A stretch of 64,000 bases of DNA from positions 492,357-556,356 of the forward strand of contig JANXBJ010000001.1 in the NCBI GenBank assembly GCA_025057645.1, read 5' to 3'. The notes under the pieces were generated by a model that saw nothing but the letters and a program-made list of their open reading frames with translations, was not told the DNA's origin and did not search any database. Position numbers and translations under genes: made by a program. The DNA comes from Anaerolineales bacterium (GTDB lineage Bacteria; Chloroflexota; Anaerolineae; Anaerolineales; UBA4823). Shown here in pieces: positions 49,902-58,829 of this stretch. Each line of letters opens with the position of its first letter. The first letter of the stretch is position 1.

Positions 49902-51782
49902 ATGGCATCGCATACTTTTACCGTTCACTTACAGCCTATTGGCAGGCGAGTCCAAGTTCGCTCTGATCAGAGTTTGCTTGATGCTGCCCAGCTTGCTGGG
50001 GTAGAGCTCACTTCACTCTGTGGGGGTGTTGGGGTCTGTGAGGCCTGTCGTATCCGCCTAGTGAAGGGTCAGCTAACCCCCTTGACCGCCGACGAGAGCC
50101 ACGCCTTTTCTGCAACACAAATCCAACAAGGCTTTCGGCTTGCCTGTCAAGCGCGTCCCCTCTCGGACGCCGTTATTGAAATTCCTCCCGAGTCCCTATC
50201 TACCCCACAAAGGCTGCAGTTAGAGGGACTTCAAAAAGTTGAGGATCTCGATCCTGCGGTGCGGCGATATTTCGTGGAAATCCCTCCTCCTTCCATTGAG
50301 GACCTCCGAGCCGATCTGACACGCCTGCGCGATGCGCTCGAGCCCATTTGCCCCAACTTTGAGTGCGATTATAAAGTTAGTCAGAAAATCCCCTCCGTAT
50401 GTCGTTCGTCGCAGTGGAAGGTGCAGGCTGTATTCCATAACTCTCGGCTGATTCAGGTCTTGCCGGCATACCCCAAAACCAAATTGCTCGGTTTAGCGGT
50501 CGATATCGGCACAACGAAAGTGGCAGCTTACTTGGTTGATCTCGAGACCGGTGAAGTGTTCGCCCAAGCGGGAAGCATGAATCCACAGATCGCATTCGGT
50601 GAGGATGTGATCAGCCGTATTTCCTATCTTATAAACCACCCCGATCAACGCGCAAATCCTGAAGGGAATGTGCTACATCGGCGGATCATCGAAAGCCTGA
50701 ATACACTGATCGAGCAGATGCTAGCAGAAGCCAATGAACCCTCGCTGACTAATGAGGCCATCGTGGATGCGGTGGTGGTGGGTAACACAGCAATGCATCA
50801 TCTTTTTGCAGGATTGCCCGTGGAACAACTGGGAGTCTCTCCCTACGTCCCGGCAGTGTCTGAGCCCCTCTACATTCCAGCAAGAGACTTGGGACTGTTC
50901 ATTGCCCCCTCGGCGCTCGTTTATCTCCCTCCAAACATCGCCGGTTACGTGGGTTCAGATCATGTGGCCATGTTGCTTCCCACCATCTATCCATACTATG
51001 CAGCTCCAAGCCAGGGTCTGTCTAATGTGATGGCAATCGACATTGGCACCAACACCGAAATTTCTCTACTCCACCGCCGAGAGATTGTTTCTTGTTCTTG
51101 TGCCTCAGGGCCAGCATTTGAAGGGGCGCACATTCAGTATGGGATGCGAGCCGCACCGGGAGCCATCGAGAGAGTGCAAATTACCCCCGAGAAAAAAATC
51201 CTGCTTAAGACCATCGCAGATCAAGAGCCGGTCGGAATCTGTGGTTCTGGGATTCTGGATGCCATCGCTGAAATGTACTTTGCTGACTTGCTAGACTCCA
51301 AAGGGATGTTCTTAAACAACCACCCAAACATTCGCATCCAGAATCGGAGGATGGAATTTCTCCTTGTCCCTGCAGAGCAAAGTGGCCATCATCAAGAGAT
51401 CGTTATCACTCGTCGCGATGTCAATGAGATCCAACTGGCTAAAGGTGCGATTCGGGCCGGAATCAACATCCTGCTCGGCGAAGCTGGCCTAAGAGCCGAG
51501 GACTTGGATGCGCTGATCATTGCAGGAGCTTTCGGCAGCTATATTGACGTTCGGAGTGCTATGAGGATCGGGATGTTGCCCCCCATCCCCCTTGAAAGGT
51601 GTCACCAAGTGGGAAATGCAGCCGGAACAGGTGCAAAGCAAATGTTGCTTTCCAAACGCTATCGGCAGGTCGCCTCCGAATTAGCGCAGCGGATACGCTA
51701 TATCGAGCTTTCTAATCACCCCAAATTTGCGGATGAGTTTTCAAAGTCTTTGTTTTTCCCGCCAAAGGATTTGTCAAATTAA
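49902..51782 (+). CDS. Second RACo/RamA-like corrinoid activator (ferredoxin plus ASKHA domain)
   Basis: A 626-aa paralogue of the activator at 22126. The [2Fe-2S] ferredoxin domain has C40-x5-C46-x2-C49 and C82 (SLCGGVGVCEACR ... LACQA). The ASKHA ATPase domain begins at LGLAVDIGTTKVAAYLVDLETG and contains VVGNTAMHHLFAGLP, MAIDIGTNTEISLL and AGAFGSYIDVRSAMRIG. It is diverged from the first copy, so it probably serves another corrinoid protein, most simply the one encoded 62 bp downstream. Ribosome site AGGTGA lies 7 bp before the ATG. Confidence 0.92.
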   Translation: MASHTFTVHLQPIGRRVQVRSDQSLLDAAQLAGVELTSLCGGVGVCEACRIRLVKGQLTPLTADESHAFSATQIQQGFRLACQARPLSDAVIEIPPESLSTPQRLQLEGLQKVEDLDPAVRRYFVEIPPPSIEDLRADLTRLRDALEPICPNFECDYKVSQKIPSVCRSSQWKVQAVFHNSRLIQVLPAYPKTKLLGLAVDIGTTKVAAYLVDLETGEVFAQAGSMNPQIAFGEDVISRISYLINHPDQRANPEGNVLHRRIIESLNTLIEQMLAEANEPSLTNEAIVDAVVVGNTAMHHLFAGLPVEQLGVSPYVPAVSEPLYIPARDLGLFIAPSALVYLPPNIAGYVGSDHVAMLLPTIYPYYAAPSQGLSNVMAIDIGTNTEISLLHRREIVSCSCASGPAFEGAHIQYGMRAAPGAIERVQITPEKKILLKTIADQEPVGICGSGILDAIAEMYFADLLDSKGMFLNNHPNIRIQNRRMEFLLVPAEQSGHHQEIVITRRDVNEIQLAKGAIRAGINILLGEAGLRAEDLDALIIAGAFGSYIDVRSAMRIGMLPPIPLERCHQVGNAAGTGAKQMLLSKRYRQVASELAQRIRYIELSNHPKFADEFSKSLFFPPKDLSN

Positions 51783-51800
51783 GGCTCTATTTGGTATCAT
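51771..51800 (+). promoter_or_regulatory. Candidate promoter of the orphan corrinoid gene
   Basis: -35 TTGTCA (51771-51776), 18-bp spacer, -10 TATCAT (51795-51800), overlapping the stop of the activator gene. It would allow the corrinoid protein to be made at higher level than the catalytic activator. Confidence 0.5.
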
Positions 51801-51844
51801 AGTGTGCAAATTGAGAGGCCACTCACCACCCTAAGGAGAAGGAA

Positions 51845-52492
51845 ATGTCCCAAGAAATCTTTGCAAAATTGACTAATAGTCTTGTCGAAGGAGACCCAGA
51901 TGCCACCTACGAAGCGACTAAAGAAGCTTTGGCTGCGGGTATTGAGCCAATGGTCATCATAAAGGAGGGCCTAATTCCCGGAATGAACATTGTGGGAGAG
52001 AAGTTTTCTTGTGGGGAATACTTCCTGCCCGACCTGATTATTGCGGCAGATGGAATGCAGAAAGCTATGACCCTCCTTGAACCGGAGTTGCTGAAGCGTC
52101 AACAGGCCATTGAGTCGGCAGGGACTGTCTTGTTGGGAACGGTCAAGGGCGACATCCATGAGATTGGCAAATCACTGGTGGCCACTATGCTGACTGCAAA
52201 CGGCTTCAAGGTCCATGATTTGGGTGTGGATGTGCCAACCGAGACATTTGTCGCGAAAGTAAAAGAGATGAAGCCGGATATCCTGGGGTTGTCTGCATTA
52301 CTCACGACAACTATGGTAATGCAACGCGAGGTCATTAGGGCCCTTCAAGAGGCTGGGATTCGGGATCAGGTTAAGGTAATGGTGGGTGGAGCACCAGTAA
52401 CCCGTAGCTGGGCGGAGGAAATCGGTGCTGATGGTTATGCCGAAGATGCGATGGGCGCCGTTCAGGTTGCGCGTCAGCTGCTCGGCAAATGA
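51845..52492 (+). CDS. Methyltransferase corrinoid protein (MtbC/MttC/MtgC type), orphan
   Basis: A 215-aa two-domain cobalamin protein. Residues 1-90 are the helical cap (AKLTNSLVEGDPDATYEATKEALAAGIEPMVIIKEGLIPGMNIVGEKF). The Rossmann-type B12 domain has the base-off motif D103-x-H105-x2-G108 (GTVKGDIHEIGKS), then VHDLGVDVP, GLSALLTTTM and a final VGGAPV. Such proteins carry a methyl group between a substrate methyltransferase and a second methyltransferase; neither is adjacent. AAGGAG ribosome site. The upstream RACo-like protein is the natural reductase. Confidence 0.93.
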   Translation: MSQEIFAKLTNSLVEGDPDATYEATKEALAAGIEPMVIIKEGLIPGMNIVGEKFSCGEYFLPDLIIAADGMQKAMTLLEPELLKRQQAIESAGTVLLGTVKGDIHEIGKSLVATMLTANGFKVHDLGVDVPTETFVAKVKEMKPDILGLSALLTTTMVMQREVIRALQEAGIRDQVKVMVGGAPVTRSWAEEIGADGYAEDAMGAVQVARQLLGK

Positions 52493-52567
52493 GTTCCTCG
52501 AGACCGATGCTCAGGATGCTCAGTATTAATCTTAGCTTCGAGAAAGCAAAAACGCCCTTGTTATATC

Positions 52568-52596
52568 TTGACGTGCCAAGGCAAGTATAGTAAACT
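52568..52596 (+). promoter_or_regulatory. Promoter of tRNA-Asp
   Basis: -35 TTGACG (52568-52573), 17-bp spacer, -10 TAAACT (52591-52596), with the predicted start about 6 nt before the tRNA. An overlapping TATAGT at 52586 has unsuitable spacing. Confidence 0.6.
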
Positions 52597-52608
52597 TTCT
52601 GGGCGAAA

Positions 52609-52684
52609 GGTCCCGTGGTGTAGTCTGGTTTAACATACGGCCCTGTCAAGGCTGAGATCGCGGGTTCAAATCCCGTCGGGACCG
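52609..52684 (+). tRNA. tRNA-Asp (anticodon GTC)
   Basis: A 76-nt tRNA. The acceptor stem GGTCCCG pairs with CGGGACC, and the discriminator is G as expected for Asp. The anticodon loop CTGTCAA gives GTC, and the T-arm is GCGGGTTCAAATCCCGT. CCA is not encoded; the following bases are CAG. Confidence 0.96.
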
Positions 52685-52691
52685 CAGCTTG

Positions 52692-52733
52692 AATAAGTGT
52701 CTGGACTCGTATATCCAGACACTTATTTTGCTT
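52692..52733 (+). terminator. Terminator of tRNA-Asp
   Basis: A perfect 14-bp stem, AATAAGTGTCTGGA / TCCAGACACTTATT, with an 8-nt loop, followed by TTGCTTTT. A consensus -10 TATAAT (52735-52740) comes directly after it, only 7 bp before the pabBC ATG. Confidence 0.9.
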
Positions 52734-52747
52734 TTATAATACTGCTG

Positions 52748-54523
52748 ATGGGTATCCTGCCTCTACCTTCACCCACAGCCATCCTTTTCGAGGCCGATGC
52801 AAGGCGTTGGGCGTGTTTTTCTAATCCGTTGACCACCCTGGACACTCGCCAAATCCACGAAGTCTTGCCGATCCTTCAGCAGGTCGAGCGCAAGGTATCG
52901 CAGGAAAAGTTGTATGCGGTGGGTTTCCTGAGCTATGAAGCTGCTCCGGCCTTCGACTCTGCTTTCTCGACCCACAGGCCTTGCAACGATTTCCCTCTAA
53001 TCTGGTTCGGATTATTTAAGGATTTTGGGACTGTCCATCTAACCCAACTCTCCCCGAACGGGTACAAACTCTCCAATTGGAAACCCTCGGTCACCCGCAA
53101 AGAATACGATCAAGCAATTGGCGAGATCAAGAACGCCATTGCACGCGGTGACACTTACCAAGTAAACTACACGCTGCGCCTTACGGCTGAGTTCTCAGGG
53201 GACCCTTTGGGATTCTTTCTTCAGCTAGCCTCTGCTCAGAGAGCAAAGTACCTTGCCTATCTTGATATCGGAAACTTTGTGATTTGTTCTGCCTCACCCG
53301 AACTATTCTTTGAGTATAGCAAGGGGCACGTAGTTTGTCGTCCTATGAAAGGGACTGCCAAACGGGGGTTGTGGTACGAGGATGATCAAAAGAAAGCAGA
53401 AGAACTGTTCTATTCGGTCAAGAACCGCGCCGAAAATGTGATGATTGTGGATATGATCCGCAATGACCTAGGCCGCATCGCCAGAATCGGCAGTGTAAAA
53501 ACCACACGTCTTTTTGAAGTCGAACGCTATCCCACCGTGTGGCAAATGACTTCTACCGTTGAGGCAGACACTAGCGCAAGTATCTCTGAGGTTCTTGGGG
53601 CTCTCTTTCCCTGTGCCTCGATCACGGGAGCGCCCAAGGTGAGTACGATGGAGATTATCTCGCGGCTGGAAACCCGTCCGAGGCAAATCTACACCGGGGC
53701 AATTGGCCTGATCACTCCCCAAAATTGCGCTCGATTCAACGTGGCTATTCGAACGGTCTTAATTGACCGCCGTAGCGGCACCGCAGAATACGGCGTTGGC
53801 GGCGGCATCGTCTGGGACTCCACCCCGGAAGGGGAGTACGAGGAATGCCAAATCAAAGCTCAATTCCTCACCTACAGAAACCCCGACTTCGATTTATTAG
53901 AAACCTTGCGGTGGACACCCCAGGAGGGCTACTTCTTGCTCGACCAGCACCTAGAGCGCCTCAGACAATCTGCAGCCTATTTTGATTTCGCCTACGACGG
54001 TCTGGCAATAAAGGAAGCCCTCCTGAATTACGCTCGATCGCTTTCATCCCCTCAACGCGTTCGGTTGACCCTGAAGAGCGATGGAGCTTTGGCGATTCAA
54101 TCGGCTCCTCTGTCCAATCCGATCCAGACGGTTAGGTTGGTTCTTGCCAAGAAGCCGATTTCATCCCAGAATCCCTTTCTCTACCACAAAACAACTTATC
54201 GCCAGGTCTACGAAACAGCCCGACGCGAGGCCCAAGTTCTGGATCCAAACTGCGAGGTCCTACTTTGGAACGAACGCGGCGAAATCACCGAAAGCGAAAT
54301 TTCCAATATCGTCGTCCGAATCGAAGGACGGCTATGGACTCCGCCGATCTCATGTGGACTGCTCCCGGGTGTATTCCGAAGATGCCTAATAGAAAGAAAC
54401 GAAATTCAAGAGAAAGTTATTCGCATCGAGGATTTACCCCGTTGTGAGGAAATCTTCCTGATCAATTCGGTCCGCCAGTGGCGGAGAGGAATGATTGAAC
54501 CGGGCGGATGGAGGCCACTATGA
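52748..54523 (+). CDS. pabBC: PabB-PabC fusion: aminodeoxychorismate synthase component I plus aminodeoxychorismate lyase
   Basis: A 591-aa fusion for p-aminobenzoate synthesis in the folate pathway. The N-terminal ~370 residues are the chorismate-binding domain with the PabB-specific RPMKGTAKRG motif (catalytic Lys), MIVDMIRNDLGRIA, GAPKVSTMEII and YGVGGGIVWDSTPEGEYEECQIKA. The C-terminal ~220 residues are a class IV aminotransferase/ADC lyase (YFLLDQHLERLRQSAAYF, LWNERGEITESEISNIVV). The ATG at 52748 is used; upstream residues in the track are the tRNA terminator. A -10 at 52735 implies a leaderless mRNA. The glutaminase PabA is not in the window. Folate supply is relevant to the acs pathway. 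Confidence 0.93.
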   Translation: MGILPLPSPTAILFEADARRWACFSNPLTTLDTRQIHEVLPILQQVERKVSQEKLYAVGFLSYEAAPAFDSAFSTHRPCNDFPLIWFGLFKDFGTVHLTQLSPNGYKLSNWKPSVTRKEYDQAIGEIKNAIARGDTYQVNYTLRLTAEFSGDPLGFFLQLASAQRAKYLAYLDIGNFVICSASPELFFEYSKGHVVCRPMKGTAKRGLWYEDDQKKAEELFYSVKNRAENVMIVDMIRNDLGRIARIGSVKTTRLFEVERYPTVWQMTSTVEADTSASISEVLGALFPCASITGAPKVSTMEIISRLETRPRQIYTGAIGLITPQNCARFNVAIRTVLIDRRSGTAEYGVGGGIVWDSTPEGEYEECQIKAQFLTYRNPDFDLLETLRWTPQEGYFLLDQHLERLRQSAAYFDFAYDGLAIKEALLNYARSLSSPQRVRLTLKSDGALAIQSAPLSNPIQTVRLVLAKKPISSQNPFLYHKTTYRQVYETARREAQVLDPNCEVLLWNERGEITESEISNIVVRIEGRLWTPPISCGLLPGVFRRCLIERNEIQEKVIRIEDLPRCEEIFLINSVRQWRRGMIEPGGWRPL

Positions 54524-55563
54524 GCACCAGCATTTTTGAAAGCGAAATTTACGAGCAACCCGATGTCTTGTCTCGGTTCCTCAAGGAGAGTCTTGACCGC
54601 GTCAGAGAGATAGCAAAACACCTGCAGAAGCACGAGCCAAAGTTTGTTTTGGTTGCTGCGCGAGGAACCTCAGATAACGCAGCCATTTACGCCAAATATC
54701 TTATCAGTGCCTACCTAAGAATTCCCGTGGGACTGGCTATCCCCTCTTTATATACGCTCTATCACCAACCACCTCTGATGCGCCAGACGTTGGTTATCGG
54801 GATTTCCCAATCAGGAGCCTCTCCGGATGTGCTTGCCGTAATGGAAGAAGCCAGAAACCAAAAGAGTCCGACCTTGGCGATTCTAAATCGTCTCGATGCA
54901 CCGATGGCGAAGCATGCCGATCTGATCATCCCTCTTGGCTGCGGGGAGGAGCGTGCAGTTGCTGCAAGCAAGACCCACACTGCTCAGTTGCTTTCCATTG
55001 CGTCTCTGGTAGCTCTCTGGGCAGAATCTCCAACGATGATCGAAGAACTCAACCCGGTGCCGGATTACCTGCGCTTTGTCCTAAGCTCTCCAGATCAAGT
55101 CAGAGCTATCGCCGAGCAAATCAAAGACCATAATCGCATTCTGGTCGTCGGACGAGGCTTTACCCATTGCACTACTCACGAGATTGCGCTCAAGATTAAG
55201 GAGCTTTCCTACGTCAGTGCCGATCCATATTCGGCGGCCGATTTCATGCATGGCCCGATTGCCCTGGTCGAGGAGGGATTTCCCCTCATTGCTATTGCCC
55301 CTAAAGGCAAAACTGTCAACTCCATGAAAGAATTGGTTAATGAAGTTGATCGAATAGGAGCAGAAACGATCGTAATTAGCAATGATGAAGAGCTTATAAA
55401 CACCCACTCTAAAGCGATTCCCCTGCCGAGAGATCTCCCCGAGTGGCTGGCACCGATTGTGGCTGTTGTCCCCGGTCAATTGCTTGCGCTATTTCTCACC
55501 CTTGCCCGCGGCAACGATCCTGACCAGCCGAGGCGACTGAAAAAGGTCACCAAGACACTTTGA
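54520..55563 (+). CDS. SIS-domain sugar isomerase/deaminase-like protein
   Basis: A 347-aa tandem-SIS protein, overlapping pabBC by 4 bp (ATGA) with GGAGG before the start. First SIS domain: VAARGTSDNAAIYAKYLI and GISQSGASPDVLAVMEEA. Second: ILVVGRGFTHCTTHEIALKIKELSY, then ADPYSAADFMHGPIALVEEGFPLI and a C-terminal PDQPRRLKKVTKTL. It matches the isomerase half of GlmS and stand-alone glucosamine-6-phosphate deaminases (AgaS/NagB-II type). Without a glutaminase domain it more likely degrades than makes glucosamine-6-phosphate. Confidence 0.85.
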   Translation: MSTSIFESEIYEQPDVLSRFLKESLDRVREIAKHLQKHEPKFVLVAARGTSDNAAIYAKYLISAYLRIPVGLAIPSLYTLYHQPPLMRQTLVIGISQSGASPDVLAVMEEARNQKSPTLAILNRLDAPMAKHADLIIPLGCGEERAVAASKTHTAQLLSIASLVALWAESPTMIEELNPVPDYLRFVLSSPDQVRAIAEQIKDHNRILVVGRGFTHCTTHEIALKIKELSYVSADPYSAADFMHGPIALVEEGFPLIAIAPKGKTVNSMKELVNEVDRIGAETIVISNDEELINTHSKAIPLPRDLPEWLAPIVAVVPGQLLALFLTLARGNDPDQPRRLKKVTKTL

Positions 55564-55592
55564 CAATTTATCGACAAAAACATAATAAATTA

Positions 55593-55621
55593 TTGACAAA
55601 GGGGAGCGGCTCTGGTAGAAT
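55593..55621 (+). promoter_or_regulatory. Promoter of the SDR/AKR gene pair
   Basis: -35 TTGACA (55593-55598), 17-bp spacer, -10 TAGAAT (55616-55621). One of the strongest matches in the window. Two further GACA-containing tracts (55561 and 55572) lie just upstream in an A/T-rich zone. Confidence 0.75.
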
Positions 55622-55654
55622 TTGAAAAAGCATTTACCGAAGGAGAATTTCTCA

Positions 55655-56605
55655 ATGAGAATTACTATTGCAGGAGGCACTGGGTTTATCGGAACGGTTC
55701 TGACCAGAGAATTGATCCAAGAGGGTCATCAGGTGGTTATTCTGACTCGCTCCGACCCTCAGCGCTTGCAGAATCGGGACGCCGGTGGAAATCCTTCCTT
55801 TGTTCAGTGGGATGGTGAAAATCAGGGTGACTGGGTTTCCGAAATCGGCCGCTCTCATGCCGTGATCAACCTGGCGGGAGAGAACATTGGCGGCAAAAGC
55901 CTCGCCGAGCTGATCACCCGCCGTTGGACACCGGAACGTAAACAAACTCTGCGCAGAAGCCGCATTACCAGCACGAAGGCCCTGGTGGAGGCGGTTAAGA
56001 ACTCTCCCACGAAGCCTCACACATATATTCAAGCTTCTGCAGTGGGCTACTACGGAAGCCATCCAGAACGAGAGATGGATGAAAACGCTCCCGCAGGGAG
56101 CGATTTCCTCGCCGATCTTTGTGTGGAGTGGGAAAATGCAAGCGCAGAACTCGACCGCTTAGGAGTACGACGTGTAATTGTTCGCATTGCGGGTATTGTA
56201 ATGTCCCTCGAAGGCGGGTCACTTCCCTTCATCTTGCTGCCTTATCGCTTCTTCTTGGGTGGACCTTTGGGAAATGGAAAGCAGTGGGTCTCCTGGATTC
56301 ACATTCACGATCTGGTTCGCGCAATCAAGTTTCTGCTCGAGCACCCCAGCGCCCAGGGGGTGTTCAATCTTTGTGCTCCAGAAGCAGTGACCAATTCTCA
56401 ATTCAGCCAAATTCTCGGCCGGGTTCTGAGAAAGCCCTCCTTTTTCCCTACTCCTACATTCCTCTTTCGCATCCTCTTCGGAGAGAAGGCAGACCTGCTG
56501 TTAGCATCTCAAAAGCAGATACCGAAGAGGTTACTAGACTTAGGTTTTGAGTATCATTATCCAACTGTCGAAAGCGCTCTGCGAAACTTATTAACTGCCT
56601 CATAG
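55655..56605 (+). CDS. TIGR01777-type NAD(P)-binding epimerase (YfcH/SDR39U1-like)
   Basis: A 316-aa extended SDR protein starting at the ATG behind AAGGAGA. The Rossmann motif is ITIAGGTGFIGTVLTREL; family blocks are VINLAGENIGGKSLAELITRRWTPERKQTLRRSRI, QASAVGYYG, ENAPAGSDFLADLCVEWE and QWVSWIHIHDLVRAI, with a C-terminal DUF1731-like segment (PTPTFLFRILFGEKADLLLASQKQIPKRL). The physiological substrate of this widespread family is unknown. An aldo/keto reductase follows after 24 bp. Confidence 0.92.
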   Translation: MRITIAGGTGFIGTVLTRELIQEGHQVVILTRSDPQRLQNRDAGGNPSFVQWDGENQGDWVSEIGRSHAVINLAGENIGGKSLAELITRRWTPERKQTLRRSRITSTKALVEAVKNSPTKPHTYIQASAVGYYGSHPEREMDENAPAGSDFLADLCVEWENASAELDRLGVRRVIVRIAGIVMSLEGGSLPFILLPYRFFLGGPLGNGKQWVSWIHIHDLVRAIKFLLEHPSAQGVFNLCAPEAVTNSQFSQILGRVLRKPSFFPTPTFLFRILFGEKADLLLASQKQIPKRLLDLGFEYHYPTVESALRNLLTAS

Positions 56606-56629
56606 GAACTGTCGATCCGGGCTTGAGAG

Positions 56630-57571
56630 ATGAAAGACTATACGAATTTAGGGACGATCTCGCAAAAGATATCTTGGCTTGGCATTGGAACTTGGGCATG
56701 GGGCGACCGCCGCTTCTGGGGATATGGGACAGACTACTCCCTCAAGGACGTCGAAGAGGCCTTTTTCACCACAGTTTCAAGTGGAATTAATTTCATCGAC
56801 ACCGCAGAAGTTTATGGTGGTGGGCTTTCAGAAAAAATTATCGCCTCGCTTATGGAAAAGGTACAAACTCCGCTCGTTATTGCTACCAAGTTTTTTCCGT
56901 TTCCATGGCGAGTGCGGGCCAAAGACTTCCGCAAAGCCCTCCTCAACAGTCTCAAGCGCTTAAGGTTAGAGCGAGTTCACCTCTATCAGATTCACTGGCC
57001 TTTCCCTCCTGTACCGATAGAAAAATGGGTCAGTTGCTTGGCGGATGCTTACGAAGAGGGATTGGTCGAGGCTGTCGGGGTTTCTAACTATAATGCCGAC
57101 CAGCTTCAAAGAGCCCATGATGTTCTGGTCAGGCGCAATATCCCTCTAACCTCCAATCAAGTGCCCTACAGCCTAATTAATCGTAAGATTGAACAGAATG
57201 GCGTATTTCGGGTTTGTCAGGAACGCAAAATACAAATTATCGCCTACAGCCCAATTGGACAGGGGCTGCTCACGGGGAAATATTCTGAGCAACGTCCACC
57301 TTCAGGGGTGCGTCGCTTTCTATACTCTAAGCAGCTACTGCGCAAAATCCAACCACTCCAAGAAAAGCTGAAAGAGATTGGTGAGGCTCACGGCGGCAAG
57401 ACTCCAGCTCAAGTTGCCCTCAACTGGGTAATTTGCAAGGGCGCCATTCCCATCCCGGGTGCCAAAAATGCCCGGCAGGCTGAAGAGAATGCCGGAGCCC
57501 TAAATTGGCGTCTTACCCCGGAAGAAGTGTCGGCACTAGACCAACTAAGCAGTCACCTGACTTCATCTTGA
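56630..57571 (+). CDS. Aldo/keto reductase
   Basis: A 313-aa NADPH-dependent TIM-barrel oxidoreductase. The catalytic set is visible: Asp and Tyr in FIDTAEVYGGG, Lys in VIATKFFPF and His in LYQIHWPFPP. The cofactor part includes YSPIGQGLLTGKYSE and IPIPGAKNARQAEENAGAL. It is closest in look to the YakC/pyridoxal reductase-like AKR group. It likely shares the promoter at 55593 with the SDR gene. Confidence 0.92.
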   Translation: MKDYTNLGTISQKISWLGIGTWAWGDRRFWGYGTDYSLKDVEEAFFTTVSSGINFIDTAEVYGGGLSEKIIASLMEKVQTPLVIATKFFPFPWRVRAKDFRKALLNSLKRLRLERVHLYQIHWPFPPVPIEKWVSCLADAYEEGLVEAVGVSNYNADQLQRAHDVLVRRNIPLTSNQVPYSLINRKIEQNGVFRVCQERKIQIIAYSPIGQGLLTGKYSEQRPPSGVRRFLYSKQLLRKIQPLQEKLKEIGEAHGGKTPAQVALNWVICKGAIPIPGAKNARQAEENAGALNWRLTPEEVSALDQLSSHLTSS

Positions 57572-57670
57572 CTTAGACTCATTCGGAGGACCCGCCTAAA
57601 TCTTTGTCTCGTCCCGGCAAGATAGAAGTAAAATAAAGGACATATCCTCACTTTCTTTTTAGGATAAGCG

Positions 57671-58798
57671 ATGGTTCAAGTCGACCGTGTTGACCTTTCA
57701 AATCCTAAAGATGTGCACCGTTTCATTACGCTCCCCTTTCGTCTTTACCAAAACACTCCTCAATGGGTCCCTCCTTTTTTGAACGACTCGAAGCTTTATC
57801 TGAATCCAAAGAAACACCCCTTCTATCGCCATTCAGCTGCAGAATTCTATATCGCCCGAAAGGAGGGGGAAGATGTCGGCAGAATCGCCGTGCTCGAAAA
57901 TCGGCGATTTAACGAGTATCACCAACGTCGTGACGCACAATTCTACTTTTTCGACTCGGTAAACGATTTAGAAGTTGCCAAAGCCCTGTTCGCTTGCGCT
58001 GCAGAGTGGGCGAAGGCCCGGGGCCTAGACCGCATAGTGGGCCCTAAAGGAATGGGCCCCTTGGATGGATATGGCATATTGGTCGAGGGGTTTGAGCATC
58101 GTCAAATGATGATGATGATGAACTATAACCATCCGTACTACAAAGACCTCTTGGAGTCCCTAGGCTTTACCAAAGAAGTTGATTTTGTTTCTTGTTATCT
58201 ATCTGCAGAGGCCTTCCGAATGCCGGAGCGGATTCACCATATTGCTCAGCGTGTTCAAGAGCGAGGCACCTTGAAGGTGCTCTCCTTCGAGAATCGCGCT
58301 CAACTCAGACAGTGGGCGAAAAAAATCGGGCAAGCGTATAATCGCGCCTTCGTTGAGAACTGGGAATATTACCCTCTGACTGACGAAGAAATCCAGTTTG
58401 TGCTGGACAGTATCGTTCCTTATGCGGACCCCAAGTTAATCAAAGTCATCACCCACAGGGATGAGGCGGTGGGCTTTTTATTTGGCTTTCCCGATATTTC
58501 AGCCGCTATGCAGCGAGCCAGAGGGAAGCTCAACCCGATTACGATCCTGGATATTCTGCTTGAAATGCGTCGTACGGAGTGGGTCTCTATGAACGGAGCC
58601 GGGATTCTCCCACAATTTCACGGGCGCGGCGGTAACGCACTGTTATACTCGGAAATGGAAAAGACCGCCCGTCACTATCGTTTCAAACATGCCGAACTGA
58701 CCCAGGTCGCCGAGACCGCTGTCCAAATGCGCCGCGATCTGGAGAATTTGGGAGGTAAACCCTATAAGAATCACCGCGTATTCTCAAAAAATATATAA
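57671..58798 (+). CDS. GNAT-superfamily N-acetyltransferase-like protein (YghO-type)
   Basis: A 375-aa protein. Residues 5-150 resemble the N-terminal part of YghO-like proteins (FRLYQNTPQWVPPFLNDSKLYLNPKKHPFYRHSAAEFYIARKEGEDVGRIAV, DSVNDLEVAKALFACAAEWAKARGLDRIVGP). The second half is GNAT-like with an acetyl-CoA loop candidate ILPQFHGRGGNALLYSEMEKTARHY. A run of five ATG codons (58106-58120) encodes MMMMM at a place where relatives usually have a Pro/Met loop before YN(P/H)PYY. The substrate is unknown. Confidence 0.8.
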   Translation: MVQVDRVDLSNPKDVHRFITLPFRLYQNTPQWVPPFLNDSKLYLNPKKHPFYRHSAAEFYIARKEGEDVGRIAVLENRRFNEYHQRRDAQFYFFDSVNDLEVAKALFACAAEWAKARGLDRIVGPKGMGPLDGYGILVEGFEHRQMMMMMNYNHPYYKDLLESLGFTKEVDFVSCYLSAEAFRMPERIHHIAQRVQERGTLKVLSFENRAQLRQWAKKIGQAYNRAFVENWEYYPLTDEEIQFVLDSIVPYADPKLIKVITHRDEAVGFLFGFPDISAAMQRARGKLNPITILDILLEMRRTEWVSMNGAGILPQFHGRGGNALLYSEMEKTARHYRFKHAELTQVAETAVQMRRDLENLGGKPYKNHRVFSKNI

Positions 58799-58829
58799 CT
58801 AGGCTATTGCAGCAGCTTCTGCATCATTG

